This document shows, piece after piece, positions 32,978 through 42,710 of a stretch of DNA of 64,000 nt. Source of the DNA: CAYQQK01 sp964420065. Lineage in GTDB: Bacteria; Bacillota; Dethiobacteria; DTU022. The notes beneath the pieces were generated by a model. It had not been told where the DNA came from. It saw nothing but the letters and a program-made list of their open reading frames with translations, and searched no databases. Position numbers and translations under genes: made by a program. The DNA lies in NCBI GenBank assembly GCA_964420065.1, contig CAYQQK010000004.1, positions 70,590 through 134,589 of the forward strand. The letters are read 5' to 3'. Every line of letters starts with the position of its first letter. The first letter of the stretch is position 1.

Positions 32978-35900
32978 ATGTACCTGAAGCGGTTGGATCT
33001 ATGTGGTTTCAAGTCATTTCATGAAAAGACTTCGCTCGGGTTCGGTCCGGGTATTGCCGCCATTATCGGCCCGAACGGTTGCGGAAAAAGTAACCTGGTT
33101 GATGCAATCCGCTGGGTCCTGGGGGAACAGAGTGCGCGGGTGTTGCGGGGCACCAGAATGGAAGAATTTATCTTTGCGGGCACCGAACAGCGCAAACCGC
33201 TTCATTTTACCGAAATTTCTTTAACCCTGGCCGAGGTGGGATCCCGGTTGAACGTGGACTACGACGAGGTCATGATTACCCGCCGGCTCTATCGTTCCGG
33301 GGAAAGTGAATATTGCATCAACAAGGCTCCGTGCCGTCTTCGGGATATTACCGAAATGCTTCTTGATACCGGGGCGGGCCGAGATTTCTACTCCGTAATT
33401 GGGCAGGGCCGCGTTGAAGAGATCATCAACAGCCCCCCGGTCGATCGCCGTGAAATTTTCGAGGAAGCGGCAGGAATCCTCAAGTACAAGCTCCGTAAAC
33501 GGGAGGCGCAGCGCCGCCTTGAAGAAACACGGGAAAACATGGTCCGGGTCCTGGATCTGTTTCACGAACTGGGAGATCAGGTTAAACCGTTGCAGGAACA
33601 GGCTGCGCAGGCCCGGAACTACCGTTTGCTGCAAGAACAACAACGCGTTTTGGAACGAGAGCTCTGTTCCTATCATCTCTTTTATAAAGGGGCGGAGTTG
33701 GAGCAGGCGGAGTTGCAACTGCGTGAAGCCGGAAGTGTCCTGGCTGCGCTGCGGGTCGAGGAAGGGAAAAGTGAGGAGATGCTTTTCGATCTGAAAAAAC
33801 AACAAACAGAACTTGTTCTGTTGTTGGAGACCGAAGAGCGGGAATTGAACCGGCAGATGCGAAAGGCGGAGCAAGCCGAGGCACAGTTAAAAGTTTTGCA
33901 GGAGCGGGCCGATCATGCCGGACAACAACAGGCGGAACAGGAACGCCAACGGGTGGAACAAGGACGGCGGGTGAGAAGGTTACAGGAGGAACGGGAGCGG
34001 TTGCAGCAGGAGCAGACCACCAACCGTGTCGCGGCCTCCGCCGTTGAAACGCGGCGCCGTACTTTTCAGGATCGTCTGGCCGAACTCGGACATGATGCAA
34101 CCATGCACGCGGTTGAGAAACGTCGGCATGATCTGCACCGGGTTTCTTCCGCCGCCGGGGCGTTGCAGGCGGCGGCGGAAGAACTACAGCGGCAGGTGGA
34201 ACAGACGGACCGGCGCCTCCTGGCACTGGAGCGGGAGGCGAGAGAGCCGGCGGATGAGATACGGCTCGTGGTGCAGGAAAGGGCGGCCTTGCGGAAACAG
34301 CTCCGGCTTTTGGCCGCAGAATTGAAAGAGAAGGAGCGAATTTGCCGGCAGGCCGGCGCCGAAAAACGGGAGGCAGCGGACAAGATGGAAACCCTCCGGC
34401 AACGGCAGAAGGAGCTGGATCGGAAGCTGCGTTCCATTGAAAGCCGTATGCAGCTATTGCAGGAGCAGAAATCCGAGATGAGCGGCTATTACCGCGGCGT
34501 GCGTGAAATCATGCAGGCGCAGCGCCGGGGTGATCCGGCATTGTCCGGAATCGTTGGACCGGTGGTGGAACTGGTTACGGTTCCGGCCAGGTACACCCGG
34601 GCTATTGAAGCCGCCCTTGGCGGCGGATTGCAGGACATCGTGACCCAAACCGAAGAAGCGGCCCGCCAGGGGATCGAATTCTTGAAACGATTTCGCCTGG
34701 GCTGGGCCACGTTTTTGCCCCTCGATACCTTGCGCCTCTTTACCGGCGGCCTCGAGCGTTACCCCCGCTGGAGAAAGGTTGAAGGGGCCCTGGGGAAGGC
34801 GTCCGAGCTGGTGCAGGTGGATCCGGTTTATCGCAAAGCGGTGGATTATTTGGCCGCTTCCACCGCTGTCGTTCGTGACTTGAAGGCGGCTACCCGGGTG
34901 GCCAGGGAAATTGAATACAGTTGCCGGGTGGTAACCCTGGAAGGCGACCTGGTCAACCCCGGGGGAGCCCTGCGGGGGGGAAGTGTTTCCCGGGGCGGGG
35001 GCGGAATGCCCCTCGGCCGGAAGCAAGAAATTATCAACCTGGGCGAGCAACGGGCTGCCCTGGAAGAACAATTGTCCGACCTCGACCGCCGGCTTGCCGT
35101 TTTACAAAAACACCTGATCGTGACCGGGGCGGAGTGCCAAACAGCGGAAAAGGCGCGGCAGGAAATGCACACCCGCCGGGAAAGAAGCGGCAGGAATTAC
35201 CGTGATTATTACCGGGAAGAGATACGTTTGCGGGAAAGCCTGGCCCGAATAAAAACAGCCGGGGCGAAGGCGCAGGAAGAGAATGCGGCCCTCCGGGAAC
35301 GCCTTCAGGAAAAAAAGAGATCGGCACAAGTGAAACAGAATCAGGCGGCCTGTGTAATGGAAGAGCTGGTCGGAATGGAGGAAGAGTACCGCCGTAGTCA
35401 TGCCGAACAGAAAGAGTTGGAAGATGGACTGACCGGCGTACTGCTTGAGCTGAACACCTTGCAGGAACAAAAACGGTCCTTGCAGGAACGACTGGATCGT
35501 TCCGGTTCAGAGCTGGCTGCATTCCACGGAGAAGAAACCCGTCTGGAGCAGGAAATGGCCCGGAGGCGGGAGTTGCAGGAATCTCTTGAGTTGGAGCAGG
35601 AGGGCCTTCGAATCGTGCTCATCGAGTTGGGAGAAAAAAATGCAGCCGCCATGGTCGTGGTCGAGGCTCACAAGCGGGAGCTTTCATCCGTGGCGGCCAG
35701 CCTGGCGGAAGTGGAGGAAACAGACCGTCGCCGGCGGGCCCGCCTGGGCCGCCTGGAGAGGCGGGAACGCCACCTGGCCGTGGAAGAAAGCCGTTTGCGC
35801 GCCGAAACAAGTTTTTGGAAGCAACGCTTTCGCGACCTTTGCGGCAATTACCCGCCCCCGGAACCTGTTCCGGGCTTCCAACCGGAAGAAACCGAAAACC

Positions 35901-36538
35901 GTGTTGCCTCACTTAAGGAAGATTTGGAGGCCATGGGGGATGTCAATCTCGGTGCAATCGAGGAGCTGGCCCGTCTGGAAGATCGCCTCCACTTTTTACA
36001 GGGGCAGCTGAACGACTTGCAGCAAGGGGAACAGTCCTTGCACAAGGTTTTGGCAAAAATTGATGGGAGTATGGAACAGTCTTTCAATCAAACTTTTGCC
36101 TTGATTCAGGAAAGTTTCCAGGCTGTTTTCACGGAACTGTTCGAGGGAGGCCGGGCTGTTTTAAGGCTGTCCGATCCCGAGGATGTTCTCGGATCGGGGA
36201 TCGAGATCGTGGCCCAGCCGCCGGGCAAAAAACTGCAGAATATCACTCTCCTTTCCGCCGGTGAAAAGGTCCTCACTGCGCTGGCCCTGATTTTTGCTGT
36301 TCTCCGTCACAATCCGGCCCCTTTTTATCTTTTGGATGAGGTCGAATCCGCCCTGGACGAAACCAATCTGGCTCGGTTTGCCCGCTTCTTGCAACACGCC
36401 TCCCGTCAAGCCCAGTTTATCCTGATCACCCACCGTCGTCAGACCATGGAACTGGCCGACGTGATCTACGGGTTGACCATGTCCGAACCCGGCGTCTCCC
36501 GCTTGGTTTCGGTCCGCCGTGATGAACTGGCCGGCTAG
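32978..36538 (+). CDS. smc: chromosome segregation ATPase SMC
   Basis: 1186 residues, normal for the family. The N-terminal Walker A is IIGPNGCGKSNLVDAIRWVLGE. Two long coiled coils rich in Glu, Arg and Gln flank a hinge near residues 510-680 (LSGIVGPVVELV, ALGGGLQDIV, GGALRGGSVSRGGG). The C-terminal head carries the signature LLSAGEKVLTALAL and Walker B FYLLDEVESALDETN. It forms the ring complex with ScpA and ScpB that organises the nucleoid. Confidence 0.97.
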   Translation: MYLKRLDLCGFKSFHEKTSLGFGPGIAAIIGPNGCGKSNLVDAIRWVLGEQSARVLRGTRMEEFIFAGTEQRKPLHFTEISLTLAEVGSRLNVDYDEVMITRRLYRSGESEYCINKAPCRLRDITEMLLDTGAGRDFYSVIGQGRVEEIINSPPVDRREIFEEAAGILKYKLRKREAQRRLEETRENMVRVLDLFHELGDQVKPLQEQAAQARNYRLLQEQQRVLERELCSYHLFYKGAELEQAELQLREAGSVLAALRVEEGKSEEMLFDLKKQQTELVLLLETEERELNRQMRKAEQAEAQLKVLQERADHAGQQQAEQERQRVEQGRRVRRLQEERERLQQEQTTNRVAASAVETRRRTFQDRLAELGHDATMHAVEKRRHDLHRVSSAAGALQAAAEELQRQVEQTDRRLLALEREAREPADEIRLVVQERAALRKQLRLLAAELKEKERICRQAGAEKREAADKMETLRQRQKELDRKLRSIESRMQLLQEQKSEMSGYYRGVREIMQAQRRGDPALSGIVGPVVELVTVPARYTRAIEAALGGGLQDIVTQTEEAARQGIEFLKRFRLGWATFLPLDTLRLFTGGLERYPRWRKVEGALGKASELVQVDPVYRKAVDYLAASTAVVRDLKAATRVAREIEYSCRVVTLEGDLVNPGGALRGGSVSRGGGGMPLGRKQEIINLGEQRAALEEQLSDLDRRLAVLQKHLIVTGAECQTAEKARQEMHTRRERSGRNYRDYYREEIRLRESLARIKTAGAKAQEENAALRERLQEKKRSAQVKQNQAACVMEELVGMEEEYRRSHAEQKELEDGLTGVLLELNTLQEQKRSLQERLDRSGSELAAFHGEETRLEQEMARRRELQESLELEQEGLRIVLIELGEKNAAAMVVVEAHKRELSSVAASLAEVEETDRRRRARLGRLERRERHLAVEESRLRAETSFWKQRFRDLCGNYPPPEPVPGFQPEETENRVASLKEDLEAMGDVNLGAIEELARLEDRLHFLQGQLNDLQQGEQSLHKVLAKIDGSMEQSFNQTFALIQESFQAVFTELFEGGRAVLRLSDPEDVLGSGIEIVAQPPGKKLQNITLLSAGEKVLTALALIFAVLRHNPAPFYLLDEVESALDETNLARFARFLQHASRQAQFILITHRRQTMELADVIYGLTMSEPGVSRLVSVRRDELAG

Positions 36539-36604
36539 ACCGGGCATCATACCGGGGGAACAGGGAAAAAATGAGCATAATGTATGGAAGGTGGTCCGGA
36601 TCAA

Positions 36605-37537
36605 GTGAGCTTGATCAAAAAATTTGGGGAAGGGCTGCTCCGGAGCCGGGAAGGTTTTATCCGTCGTCTTGACTTTTTGTTCAGGGTAGGTGAGATTGAC
36701 GCCGCGTTTTACGACGAACTCGAAGAAATCCTGATCCAGGGCGATGTTGGTGTGAAGACGACATCGAAGCTGTTGCAGCGTTTGCGGGAGGAAGTTGGCC
36801 GGACCCGCGCCCGTAAACGTGAAGAAGCACGGAAGATCCTGACCGGTTTGCTCGTTTCCTTCATGACGCTACCGCTCGAGCTGGAAAAGCCCCCCGGTCA
36901 ACCCCTGGTGATTTTACTGGTCGGAGTAAACGGATCGGGCAAGACCACCACTGCCGCCAAACTGGCTCGTCACTACAAGGAAAAGGGGAAAAAGGTGCTC
37001 CTGGTCGCCGGTGATACTTTTCGGGCCGCCGCGATCGACCAGATTCAGATTTGGGCCGAGCGGGCCGGAGTGGAACTGGTACGGACCCAACCCGGGTCCG
37101 ATCCGGGGGCAGTTTTTTTTGATGCTCTTGAGGCTGCCAGGGCCAGGGGATCAGACGTAGTGATCGGTGATACCGCCGGCAGGCTTCACACCAAAACAAA
37201 CTTGATGCATGAACTGGAAAAAATCAACCGGGTCATCAGCCGGTCCCTTCCCGGGGCGCCGCACCAGGTGCTTCTGGTGATCGATGCCACTACCGGCCAG
37301 AACGGTGTTGTGCAGGCTGCCTCGTTCAGCCGGGCTGTTCCTGTAAGCGGCCTGGTTCTGACCAAGCTGGACGGCACTGCCCGGGGAGGCATCGTTGTCG
37401 GTATCCAGGAGACGCTCGCCCTACCGGTATGTTATGTGGGAACAGGGGAGAAAATGGATGATCTTGCTCCCTTTGATGCCGCCGCCTTTGCCGGGGCGCT
37501 TCTGGGCCGGCTAAGCCCGGCTGGTGAACAGGAGTGA
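36605..37537 (+). CDS. ftsY: signal recognition particle receptor FtsY
   Basis: 310 residues of NG domain without the long acidic N-terminal region of proteobacteria. GTPase motifs are VGVNGSGKTTTAAKLA (G1), DTFRAAA (G2), DTAGRLHTKTNLM (G3), TKLDGTARGG (G4). GTG 36605 follows GGAAGGTGG at a 10-base gap; ATG 36584 has no site. The 3' end overlaps the convergent permease gene by 27 bp. Confidence 0.95.
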   Translation: MSLIKKFGEGLLRSREGFIRRLDFLFRVGEIDAAFYDELEEILIQGDVGVKTTSKLLQRLREEVGRTRARKREEARKILTGLLVSFMTLPLELEKPPGQPLVILLVGVNGSGKTTTAAKLARHYKEKGKKVLLVAGDTFRAAAIDQIQIWAERAGVELVRTQPGSDPGAVFFDALEAARARGSDVVIGDTAGRLHTKTNLMHELEKINRVISRSLPGAPHQVLLVIDATTGQNGVVQAASFSRAVPVSGLVLTKLDGTARGGIVVGIQETLALPVCYVGTGEKMDDLAPFDAAAFAGALLGRLSPAGEQE

Positions 37538-38266
37538 AAACCCGGCGAAAAATAATAAAACATAGATCAAGAGACGAAATATCCTTTCATCGATCCGGGA
37601 GTGTATCCGTTCACCGACCAAAATACCAAGCAGGAGTGCCGGCAATAACAACGCGCTTGTTTTCAAGGTGCCGGTCGTTAGTTTCCCGTTCAAAAAATAA
37701 TTGGTGCACAGAATGACGGTCATGATCAACCAGAGCAATGAAAGCGTACTTCGGAATACTTTTTTATCGTTAAATTTTCTGCCTGCATAATAAACAACCA
37801 TCGGTCCGCCCGTAGCATAAATGCCGTGCATAATACCGCCCGCGATCAGGCAGAGCGCCGATTGGAATGTGTTCAAGGGCTTGCGCGGCGAGGATGTACT
37901 TGTCCGGAAAAACCCGAAGAATTCAAAAGCAGTGATCAAAATAACCAGGAAGCCGAAAGCAGTTTGCAAGATCATGCTCCGCCCAAGGTTGAAAATAAAG
38001 AGGCCGGCTGCCATTCCAACAGCGAAAAAAGGCAAAATGGCGCGTGTCAAGGTACGCCAGTCGATCGACTGATAGTAGCGCGTCACCAGGTAAAAACTTA
38101 AAAAAAAGTTCAAGGGAATGATCAGCGGCAAAATCGTTTCAATGTGGTAGAGGTTGCCTCCAAGGGCAAGGGTGATGAGCGTGCATCCGAACCCCGATAC
38201 CGCTTCCGACATCTGTGCCAGCATCACGATCAAAAAAAAGATATAAAAAGCCGGCTCGTCAAGCAT
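37511..38266 (-). CDS. TauE/SafE family (sulfite exporter-like) permease
   Basis: 251 residues with about eight hydrophobic segments and the paired-repeat layout of TauE/SafE (FLIVMLAQMSEAVSGFGCTLI, and the second half beginning LCLIAGGIMHGIYATGGPMVVYY). Members export sulfite, sulfoacetate or other small organic anions. AGGAG lies 7 bases before the ATG. It is on the opposite strand inside the ftsY-ylxM-ffh block and overlaps ftsY tail to tail, which suggests a later insertion. The codon context is less GC-rich than its neighbours. Confidence 0.88.
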   Translation of the reverse strand: MLDEPAFYIFFLIVMLAQMSEAVSGFGCTLITLALGGNLYHIETILPLIIPLNFFLSFYLVTRYYQSIDWRTLTRAILPFFAVGMAAGLFIFNLGRSMILQTAFGFLVILITAFEFFGFFRTSTSSPRKPLNTFQSALCLIAGGIMHGIYATGGPMVVYYAGRKFNDKKVFRSTLSLLWLIMTVILCTNYFLNGKLTTGTLKTSALLLPALLLGILVGERIHSRIDERIFRLLIYVLLFFAGFSLLFTSRA

Positions 38267-38305
38267 GGGTCTTCTCCTGGCGATGCCTGTGCATGTTAGA
38301 CTGAC

Positions 38306-38333
38306 GGAGAAAACGGTATTTCATCTTTTCTCC
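38306..38333. repeat. inverted repeat in the permease/ylxM divergent region
   Basis: GGAGAAAA and its complement TTTTCTCC with 12 bases between, 40 bp upstream of the permease start. It could be a leader hairpin of the minus-strand transcript or an operator. Confidence 0.4.
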
Positions 38334-38505
38334 ACGCCTGCATGTATCCGCATCTTCATTTCCGGCTGCCTCCCTGGTGAATATATTATGCATTACCCGC
38401 GAGCTGACTTCAACTGAAACGGATGCATTTTTAAATATTTGCATATTCCGGGACAATATGATAAGCTTCAACTGTGTAAAGGGTTTACCCTTGACAGGAG
38501 TGGCG

Positions 38506-38853
38506 ATGCTCAAGAAGTTCAACCGGATCAATTTACTTTTTGACATCTATGGCCCCCTGTTGACGTTACGGCAACGGGGGGCTTTGCGCCTTTACTACGC
38601 AGATGACCTTTCGTTGAGGGAAATCGCCGGGGAGTACGGTATCAGTCGCCAGGCGGTTTATGATCTGCTGCGTCGCGCGGTCAAGACGCTGGAGATGCTG
38701 GAATGCAAGCTGGAGCTGTGCGCCCGCTTTCACCACCGGCAGGAATGTCTTGAAGAAGCTTGCCGCATCCTTGAAAGTTGTGCCGGCCGTGATGGCGCCC
38801 TGGAACGGTTGAAAAGTATCGTGGCCGAGTTGCGGTTGCAAAATGAACAATAA
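38506..38853 (+). CDS. ylxM: YlxM/p13-like DNA-binding protein
   Basis: 115 residues: an N-terminal sigma-70 region 4-like helix-turn-helix (LRLYYADDLSLREIAGEYGISRQAVYDLLRRAVKTLE) and a C-terminal helix. YlxM precedes ffh in most Gram-positives and modulates SRP assembly or activity. The ATG at 38506 is 5 bases after AGGAG; the long upstream extension of this frame is spurious. Confidence 0.92.
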   Translation: MLKKFNRINLLFDIYGPLLTLRQRGALRLYYADDLSLREIAGEYGISRQAVYDLLRRAVKTLEMLECKLELCARFHHRQECLEEACRILESCAGRDGALERLKSIVAELRLQNEQ

Positions 38854-38968
38854 AATGCCATGTGCAAAAAATGTGCACAAAAACCGGTTGAGTTATGGTA
38901 AACTATAATGAATATATCCACCTGGTAACGCAGTATGGGTTTGGCGGCACTGGTAAAGGAAGAGCATT

Positions 38969-40321
38969 GTGTTCAGTAACCTGGCGGAAAAATTGCAGAA
39001 CACCCTGCGCTCGTTGCGCGGGAGAGGCAAACTGAATGAGAAAGATGTGGATCAGGCGATACGGGATGTCCGCCTGGCACTTCTTGAAGCCGACGTTAAT
39101 TTCAAGGTCGTTAAAAACTTCGTGACCGCAGTGAGGGAGCGTGCCGTCGGGCAAGAAGTCCTCAAAAGCCTTACTCCCGGCCAGCAAGTAGTAAAAATTG
39201 TCCATGAGGAATTAACGGCCCTGATGGGAGAAAAACAGAGCCGCCTTGAATTCAGTGATCCCCCCCCCGCTTTATTGATGTTGGTGGGGCTGCAAGGTTC
39301 GGGTAAAACCACCACGGCGGTGAAACTCGCCTCTTACCTGCGCGGGCGCGGCCACCGGCCGCTTCTCGTGGCGGCCGATATTTATCGTCCCGGAGCCATC
39401 CGGCAGCTTGAAGTGCTCGGCCGGGAGGCCGAATTGCCTTATTATAGTGATCCGCAGGAGAATCCGGTCCGTATTTGTAGCCGGGCCCGCCAGGTTGCGG
39501 TGGAGAAAGGTTACGATCGGGTTCTTCTGGATACAGCCGGACGGTTGCACCTGGATCGGGAAATGATGAGTGAGCTTCAGGAAATCAAGGCGGCGGTGCA
39601 ACCGGCGGAGGTGCTTCTGGTAGTTGATGCCATGACCGGCCAGGATGCCGTTAACGCCGCCGGCACATTTCACCGGGAGGTTGGCCTGACCGGAGTAATT
39701 CTGACCAAACTCGATGGTGATACCCGGGGCGGAGCAGCCCTTTCGGTGCGGGCGGTGACCGGTTGCCCGGTGAAGTTTGCCGGGGTGGGAGAAAAAATAG
39801 AAGCTCTGGAACCTTTTCATCCCGAACGGATGGCCTCCCGTATTCTTGGCATGGGGGACATTCTGACCCTGATCGAAAAGGCGGAAGCCTCCCTCGATCA
39901 GGATAAAGCCAGGGAAATGCAAAAAAAATTGCGCACCCGGCAGTTCACGCTGGATGATTTTCGGGATCAACTCGATCAACTCCGTCGTTTGGGGCCGCTG
40001 GATCAGATCATGACCATGTTGCCGGGGGCGGGCGCTCTGCCCCGCGAATTAAAAGACCTCACCCTGGGTGAAAAACAGTTGGACCGGGTTGAAGCGATCA
40101 TCTGCTCGATGACACCCGGTGAGCGTTGCAACCCCGCGATTATCAACAGCCGCCGTCGGCGGCGTATCGCATGCGGCAGCGGCACCACTATCCAGGAAGT
40201 GAACCGGCTTTTACAGCAGTTCGCCGCAATGCAAAAGATGTTAAAGAAAATGGGGGTTCAGGAAGCAAAAGGGCATCGGAAAAAACCAATCCGGAGAAAA
40301 CGGGGTTTCCCCTTTTTCTAA
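38969..40321 (+). CDS. ffh: signal recognition particle protein Ffh
   Basis: 450 residues. The NG GTPase domain has GLQGSGKTTTAVKLA, DIYRPGAIRQL, DTAGRLHLDREMM and TKLDGDTRGG; the methionine-rich M domain (LDQIMTMLPG to QMLKKMG-type helices and a basic RKKPIRRKRG tail) binds SRP RNA and signal peptides. It starts at GTG after AAGGAAGAG. The 115-bp gap after ylxM is AT-rich with a TATAAT at 38904, so a second promoter is possible. Confidence 0.96.
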   Translation: MFSNLAEKLQNTLRSLRGRGKLNEKDVDQAIRDVRLALLEADVNFKVVKNFVTAVRERAVGQEVLKSLTPGQQVVKIVHEELTALMGEKQSRLEFSDPPPALLMLVGLQGSGKTTTAVKLASYLRGRGHRPLLVAADIYRPGAIRQLEVLGREAELPYYSDPQENPVRICSRARQVAVEKGYDRVLLDTAGRLHLDREMMSELQEIKAAVQPAEVLLVVDAMTGQDAVNAAGTFHREVGLTGVILTKLDGDTRGGAALSVRAVTGCPVKFAGVGEKIEALEPFHPERMASRILGMGDILTLIEKAEASLDQDKAREMQKKLRTRQFTLDDFRDQLDQLRRLGPLDQIMTMLPGAGALPRELKDLTLGEKQLDRVEAIICSMTPGERCNPAIINSRRRRRIACGSGTTIQEVNRLLQQFAAMQKMLKKMGVQEAKGHRKKPIRRKRGFPFF

Positions 40322-40355
40322 TATAAACATTTCAAGTTGAGGCAGGTGAAAACAG

Positions 40356-40601
40356 GTGGCAGTTCGAATCAGATTAAAGCGCATGGGAGCAAAGAAAAAA
40401 CCTTTCTACCGCATCGTGGTGGCGGATTCCCGGTTTCCGCGGGATGGCCGCTTTATCGAAGAAATCGGCTATTACAATCCTACAACCAAGCCCACCACCT
40501 TCGAGGTCAATACCGAAAAAGCCCGGGCGTGGCTGGAGCAGGGGGCCCGCCCCTCCGATACGGTAAAGGAACTCTTTATCAAGGCCGGGCTTGCCAAGTA
40601 A
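40356..40601 (+). CDS. rpsP: 30S ribosomal protein S16
   Basis: 81 residues beginning VAVRIRLKRMGAKKKPFYRIVVADSR with GRFIEEIGYYNPTTKP, the bS16 signature. It starts at GTG. It is placed between ffh and khpA in the standard order. Confidence 0.97.
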   Translation: MAVRIRLKRMGAKKKPFYRIVVADSRFPRDGRFIEEIGYYNPTTKPTTFEVNTEKARAWLEQGARPSDTVKELFIKAGLAK

Positions 40602-40623
40602 CCTGGAACAAGGAGGGGTATGG

Positions 40624-40854
40624 GTGAAACAGCTGGTGGAATACATTGCCAAAGCGCTGGTAGATTACCCCGAACAAGTCGAAGTGAGGCAAGTCGAAGG
40701 AGAATGTTCCATCACCTTGGAACTAAGAGTAGCCCCGGTGGACATGGGGAAGGTTATCGGCAGGCAGGGACGCATTGCCCGGGCCATGCGTACCGTAGTG
40801 AACGCGATGGCGATGAAAGAAAACACGCGGGTGATGGTTGAGATCGTTCAGTAA
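40624..40854 (+). CDS. khpA: KH-domain RNA-binding protein KhpA
   Basis: 76 residues consisting of one KH domain with the GxxG loop GRQG in MGKVIGRQGRIARAMRTVV. KhpA pairs with KhpB/Jag in Gram-positives and affects cell-wall growth. GTG 40624 follows AAGGAGGGG. It lies between rpsP and rimM, as usual. Confidence 0.95.
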   Translation: MKQLVEYIAKALVDYPEQVEVRQVEGECSITLELRVAPVDMGKVIGRQGRIARAMRTVVNAMAMKENTRVMVEIVQ

Positions 40855-40871
40855 CCGGATGGAGGACAATT

Positions 40872-41462
40872 GTGAACCGGTCTATTTCCGGGAAATATGT
40901 GGCGGTAGGGCAGGTTACTTCTTGCCACGGCCTGACCGGAATGGTAAAGGTCAGGCCTTTAACCGGTTTGCCGGAGCGGTTACAAAAGCTGCGGAAGGTA
41001 CTGGTCAAGGGTCCTTCCCTGGATTATCCTCGTGTGTTTACAGTGGAACGGGTTCTTCCCCTGGGTCGGCTATGGGCGGTTAAACTGGCCCGGTTGGACA
41101 GCCGGGAGGCGGCGGTGGCCCTGGTTGGCGGGTTGTTGCTAATACCGCACCGGAAACGTGCCTCCTTGCCCGAAGGGGCTTTTTACGTCGACCAGGTTAT
41201 CGGCCTGACGGTGCGGGATGAAGCGGGCGCCAGGTTGGGACAGGTTGTCGGGGTTCTCCCGACGTGCGGTCATGATCTGTACGTGATCCGGTCCGGGACG
41301 GGCGAAACGGTGCCGAACTGCGACAGTACGGGCTGTCCCGGAAAGCACAGGGATCAGGGCGGAGAGTGGCTTCTGCCGGCGGTAAAGGATCTGGTGCTGG
41401 AAGTCAACCTTGCCGACGGGTTTATGATCGTGCGCCTGCCGGAAGGCCTGATCGGACTTTAG
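40872..41462 (+). CDS. rimM: ribosome maturation factor RimM, with insertion
   Basis: 196 residues, longer than the usual 165-175. The RimM N-terminal barrel is clear (VGQVTSCHGLTGMVKVRPLT) and the PRC-barrel follows (FYVDQVIGLTV, LVLEVNLADGFM). Between VIRSGTGE and LLPAVKDLV there is an insertion of about 19 residues (near 147-165) holding Cys150, Cys155 and His159, spaced like a partial metal site. It assists 16S rRNA maturation with S19. The order rimM-trmD is conserved. Confidence 0.92.
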   Translation: MNRSISGKYVAVGQVTSCHGLTGMVKVRPLTGLPERLQKLRKVLVKGPSLDYPRVFTVERVLPLGRLWAVKLARLDSREAAVALVGGLLLIPHRKRASLPEGAFYVDQVIGLTVRDEAGARLGQVVGVLPTCGHDLYVIRSGTGETVPNCDSTGCPGKHRDQGGEWLLPAVKDLVLEVNLADGFMIVRLPEGLIGL

Positions 41463-41472
41463 GGGGTCTGCG

Positions 41473-42240
41473 ATGGAAAAGCCGCGTCTGCACATCGACG
41501 TGGTTACTATTTTCCCGGAAATGTTTGCCGCCCTTTTTGGTTCCGGCATGGTTAAACGGGCTCTGGATCGCGGGCTGGTGTGTTTTAAGGCGGTAGATCT
41601 GCGCCATTTTGCCCGGGGTCGGCATCGCCAGGTGGACGATGCTCCATACGGCGGAGGCAGCGGAATGATCTTCAAGCCGGAGCCGCTGTTTGAGGCGGTG
41701 GAAAGTCTTTCCTTTGCCGGGGGACAGAAACCGTGGGTGGTATTACTGACACCCCAGGGGCGTTCCTTAACCCAGGCGGTGGCACGGGAGCTGGCCGGCA
41801 AAGGTCACCTTATTCTTTTATGTGGACGCTATGAAGGCGTGGACGAAAGGATCCGGGAAACACTGGCGGACGACGAAATATCGATCGGTGATTACATCCT
41901 TACCGGGGGTGAACCGGCCGCTGCGGTTGTTATCGATGCGGTATTCCGGCTGGTACCGGGTTTTCTGGAGGCGGAGGTGCTGGCCGAAGATTCCTTTGCC
42001 GGCGGTTTGCTTGAGTACCCCCAGTACACCCGTCCCCCCGTTTACCGGGAAATGGCGGTACCCGATGTCCTTTTGTCCGGGGATCATGGTGCAATTGCCC
42101 GCTGGCGCCGCCGGAAGTCCCTGCAGCGGACTCTGAACAGACGGCCGGATCTGCTTTTGGAGGCATGTCTTTCTCCGGACGATCACCAGTTTTTACGAAC
42201 GTTGAGGGAAAAAGAAACGGGAAAACCGGAACCGGAATGA
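41473..42240 (+). CDS. trmD: tRNA (guanine-37-N1) methyltransferase
   Basis: 255 residues, SPOUT fold. VVTIFPEMF opens the protein; DDAPYGGGSGMIFKPEPLF, LLCGRYEGVDERI and SIGDYILTGGEPAA form the SAM knot. It methylates G37 next to the anticodon and prevents frameshifting. It lies 10 bp after rimM. Confidence 0.97.
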   Translation: MEKPRLHIDVVTIFPEMFAALFGSGMVKRALDRGLVCFKAVDLRHFARGRHRQVDDAPYGGGSGMIFKPEPLFEAVESLSFAGGQKPWVVLLTPQGRSLTQAVARELAGKGHLILLCGRYEGVDERIRETLADDEISIGDYILTGGEPAAAVVIDAVFRLVPGFLEAEVLAEDSFAGGLLEYPQYTRPPVYREMAVPDVLLSGDHGAIARWRRRKSLQRTLNRRPDLLLEACLSPDDHQFLRTLREKETGKPEPE

Positions 42241-42341
42241 CAGGAATGCTTCAGGCAGGGGACCGATTATGGTCATATATTCAAGTGTGAGGGTTGGATC
42301 CGGTCAACCCGGATTCTTCTCCCAGAGGAGGTTTTTAACCG

Positions 42342-42683
42342 ATGGATCTAATCCACGAAGTTGAGAAAAAACAACTAAAAACAGATCTTCCCCCCTTCGT
42401 TCCCGGTGATACCGTCCGGGTGCATGTCAAGGTCGTGGAGGGTAGCCGGGAACGGACCCAGGTTTATGAGGGAGCTGTGATCCGCCGGCAGGGGAGCGGC
42501 CTGCGCGAAACTTTTACCGTACGGCGTGTCACTTACGGGATCGGGGTGGAGCGGACTTTTCCCTTGCATTCGCCGGTGGTCAGCCGCATTGAAGTAATCA
42601 AAAGGGGTCGGGTGCGTCGGGCCAAGCTCTACTATCTTCGCCAGCGTACCGGGAAAAGGGCCCGGATCAAAGAGCGCCGTTAA
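42342..42683 (+). CDS. rplS: 50S ribosomal protein L19
   Basis: 113 residues with FVPGDTVRVHVKVVEGSRERTQVYEGAVI and RRAKLYYLRQRTGKRARIKE, the bL19 signature. GAGGAGG precedes the ATG. The 101-bp leader between trmD and rplS is unusually long for this block and could carry an L19-type leader structure, but I could not fold one with confidence. Confidence 0.97.
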   Translation: MDLIHEVEKKQLKTDLPPFVPGDTVRVHVKVVEGSRERTQVYEGAVIRRQGSGLRETFTVRRVTYGIGVERTFPLHSPVVSRIEVIKRGRVRRAKLYYLRQRTGKRARIKERR

Positions 42684-42710
42684 AGAAAAGTCATCGGGGG
42701 CGCAGGCAAG

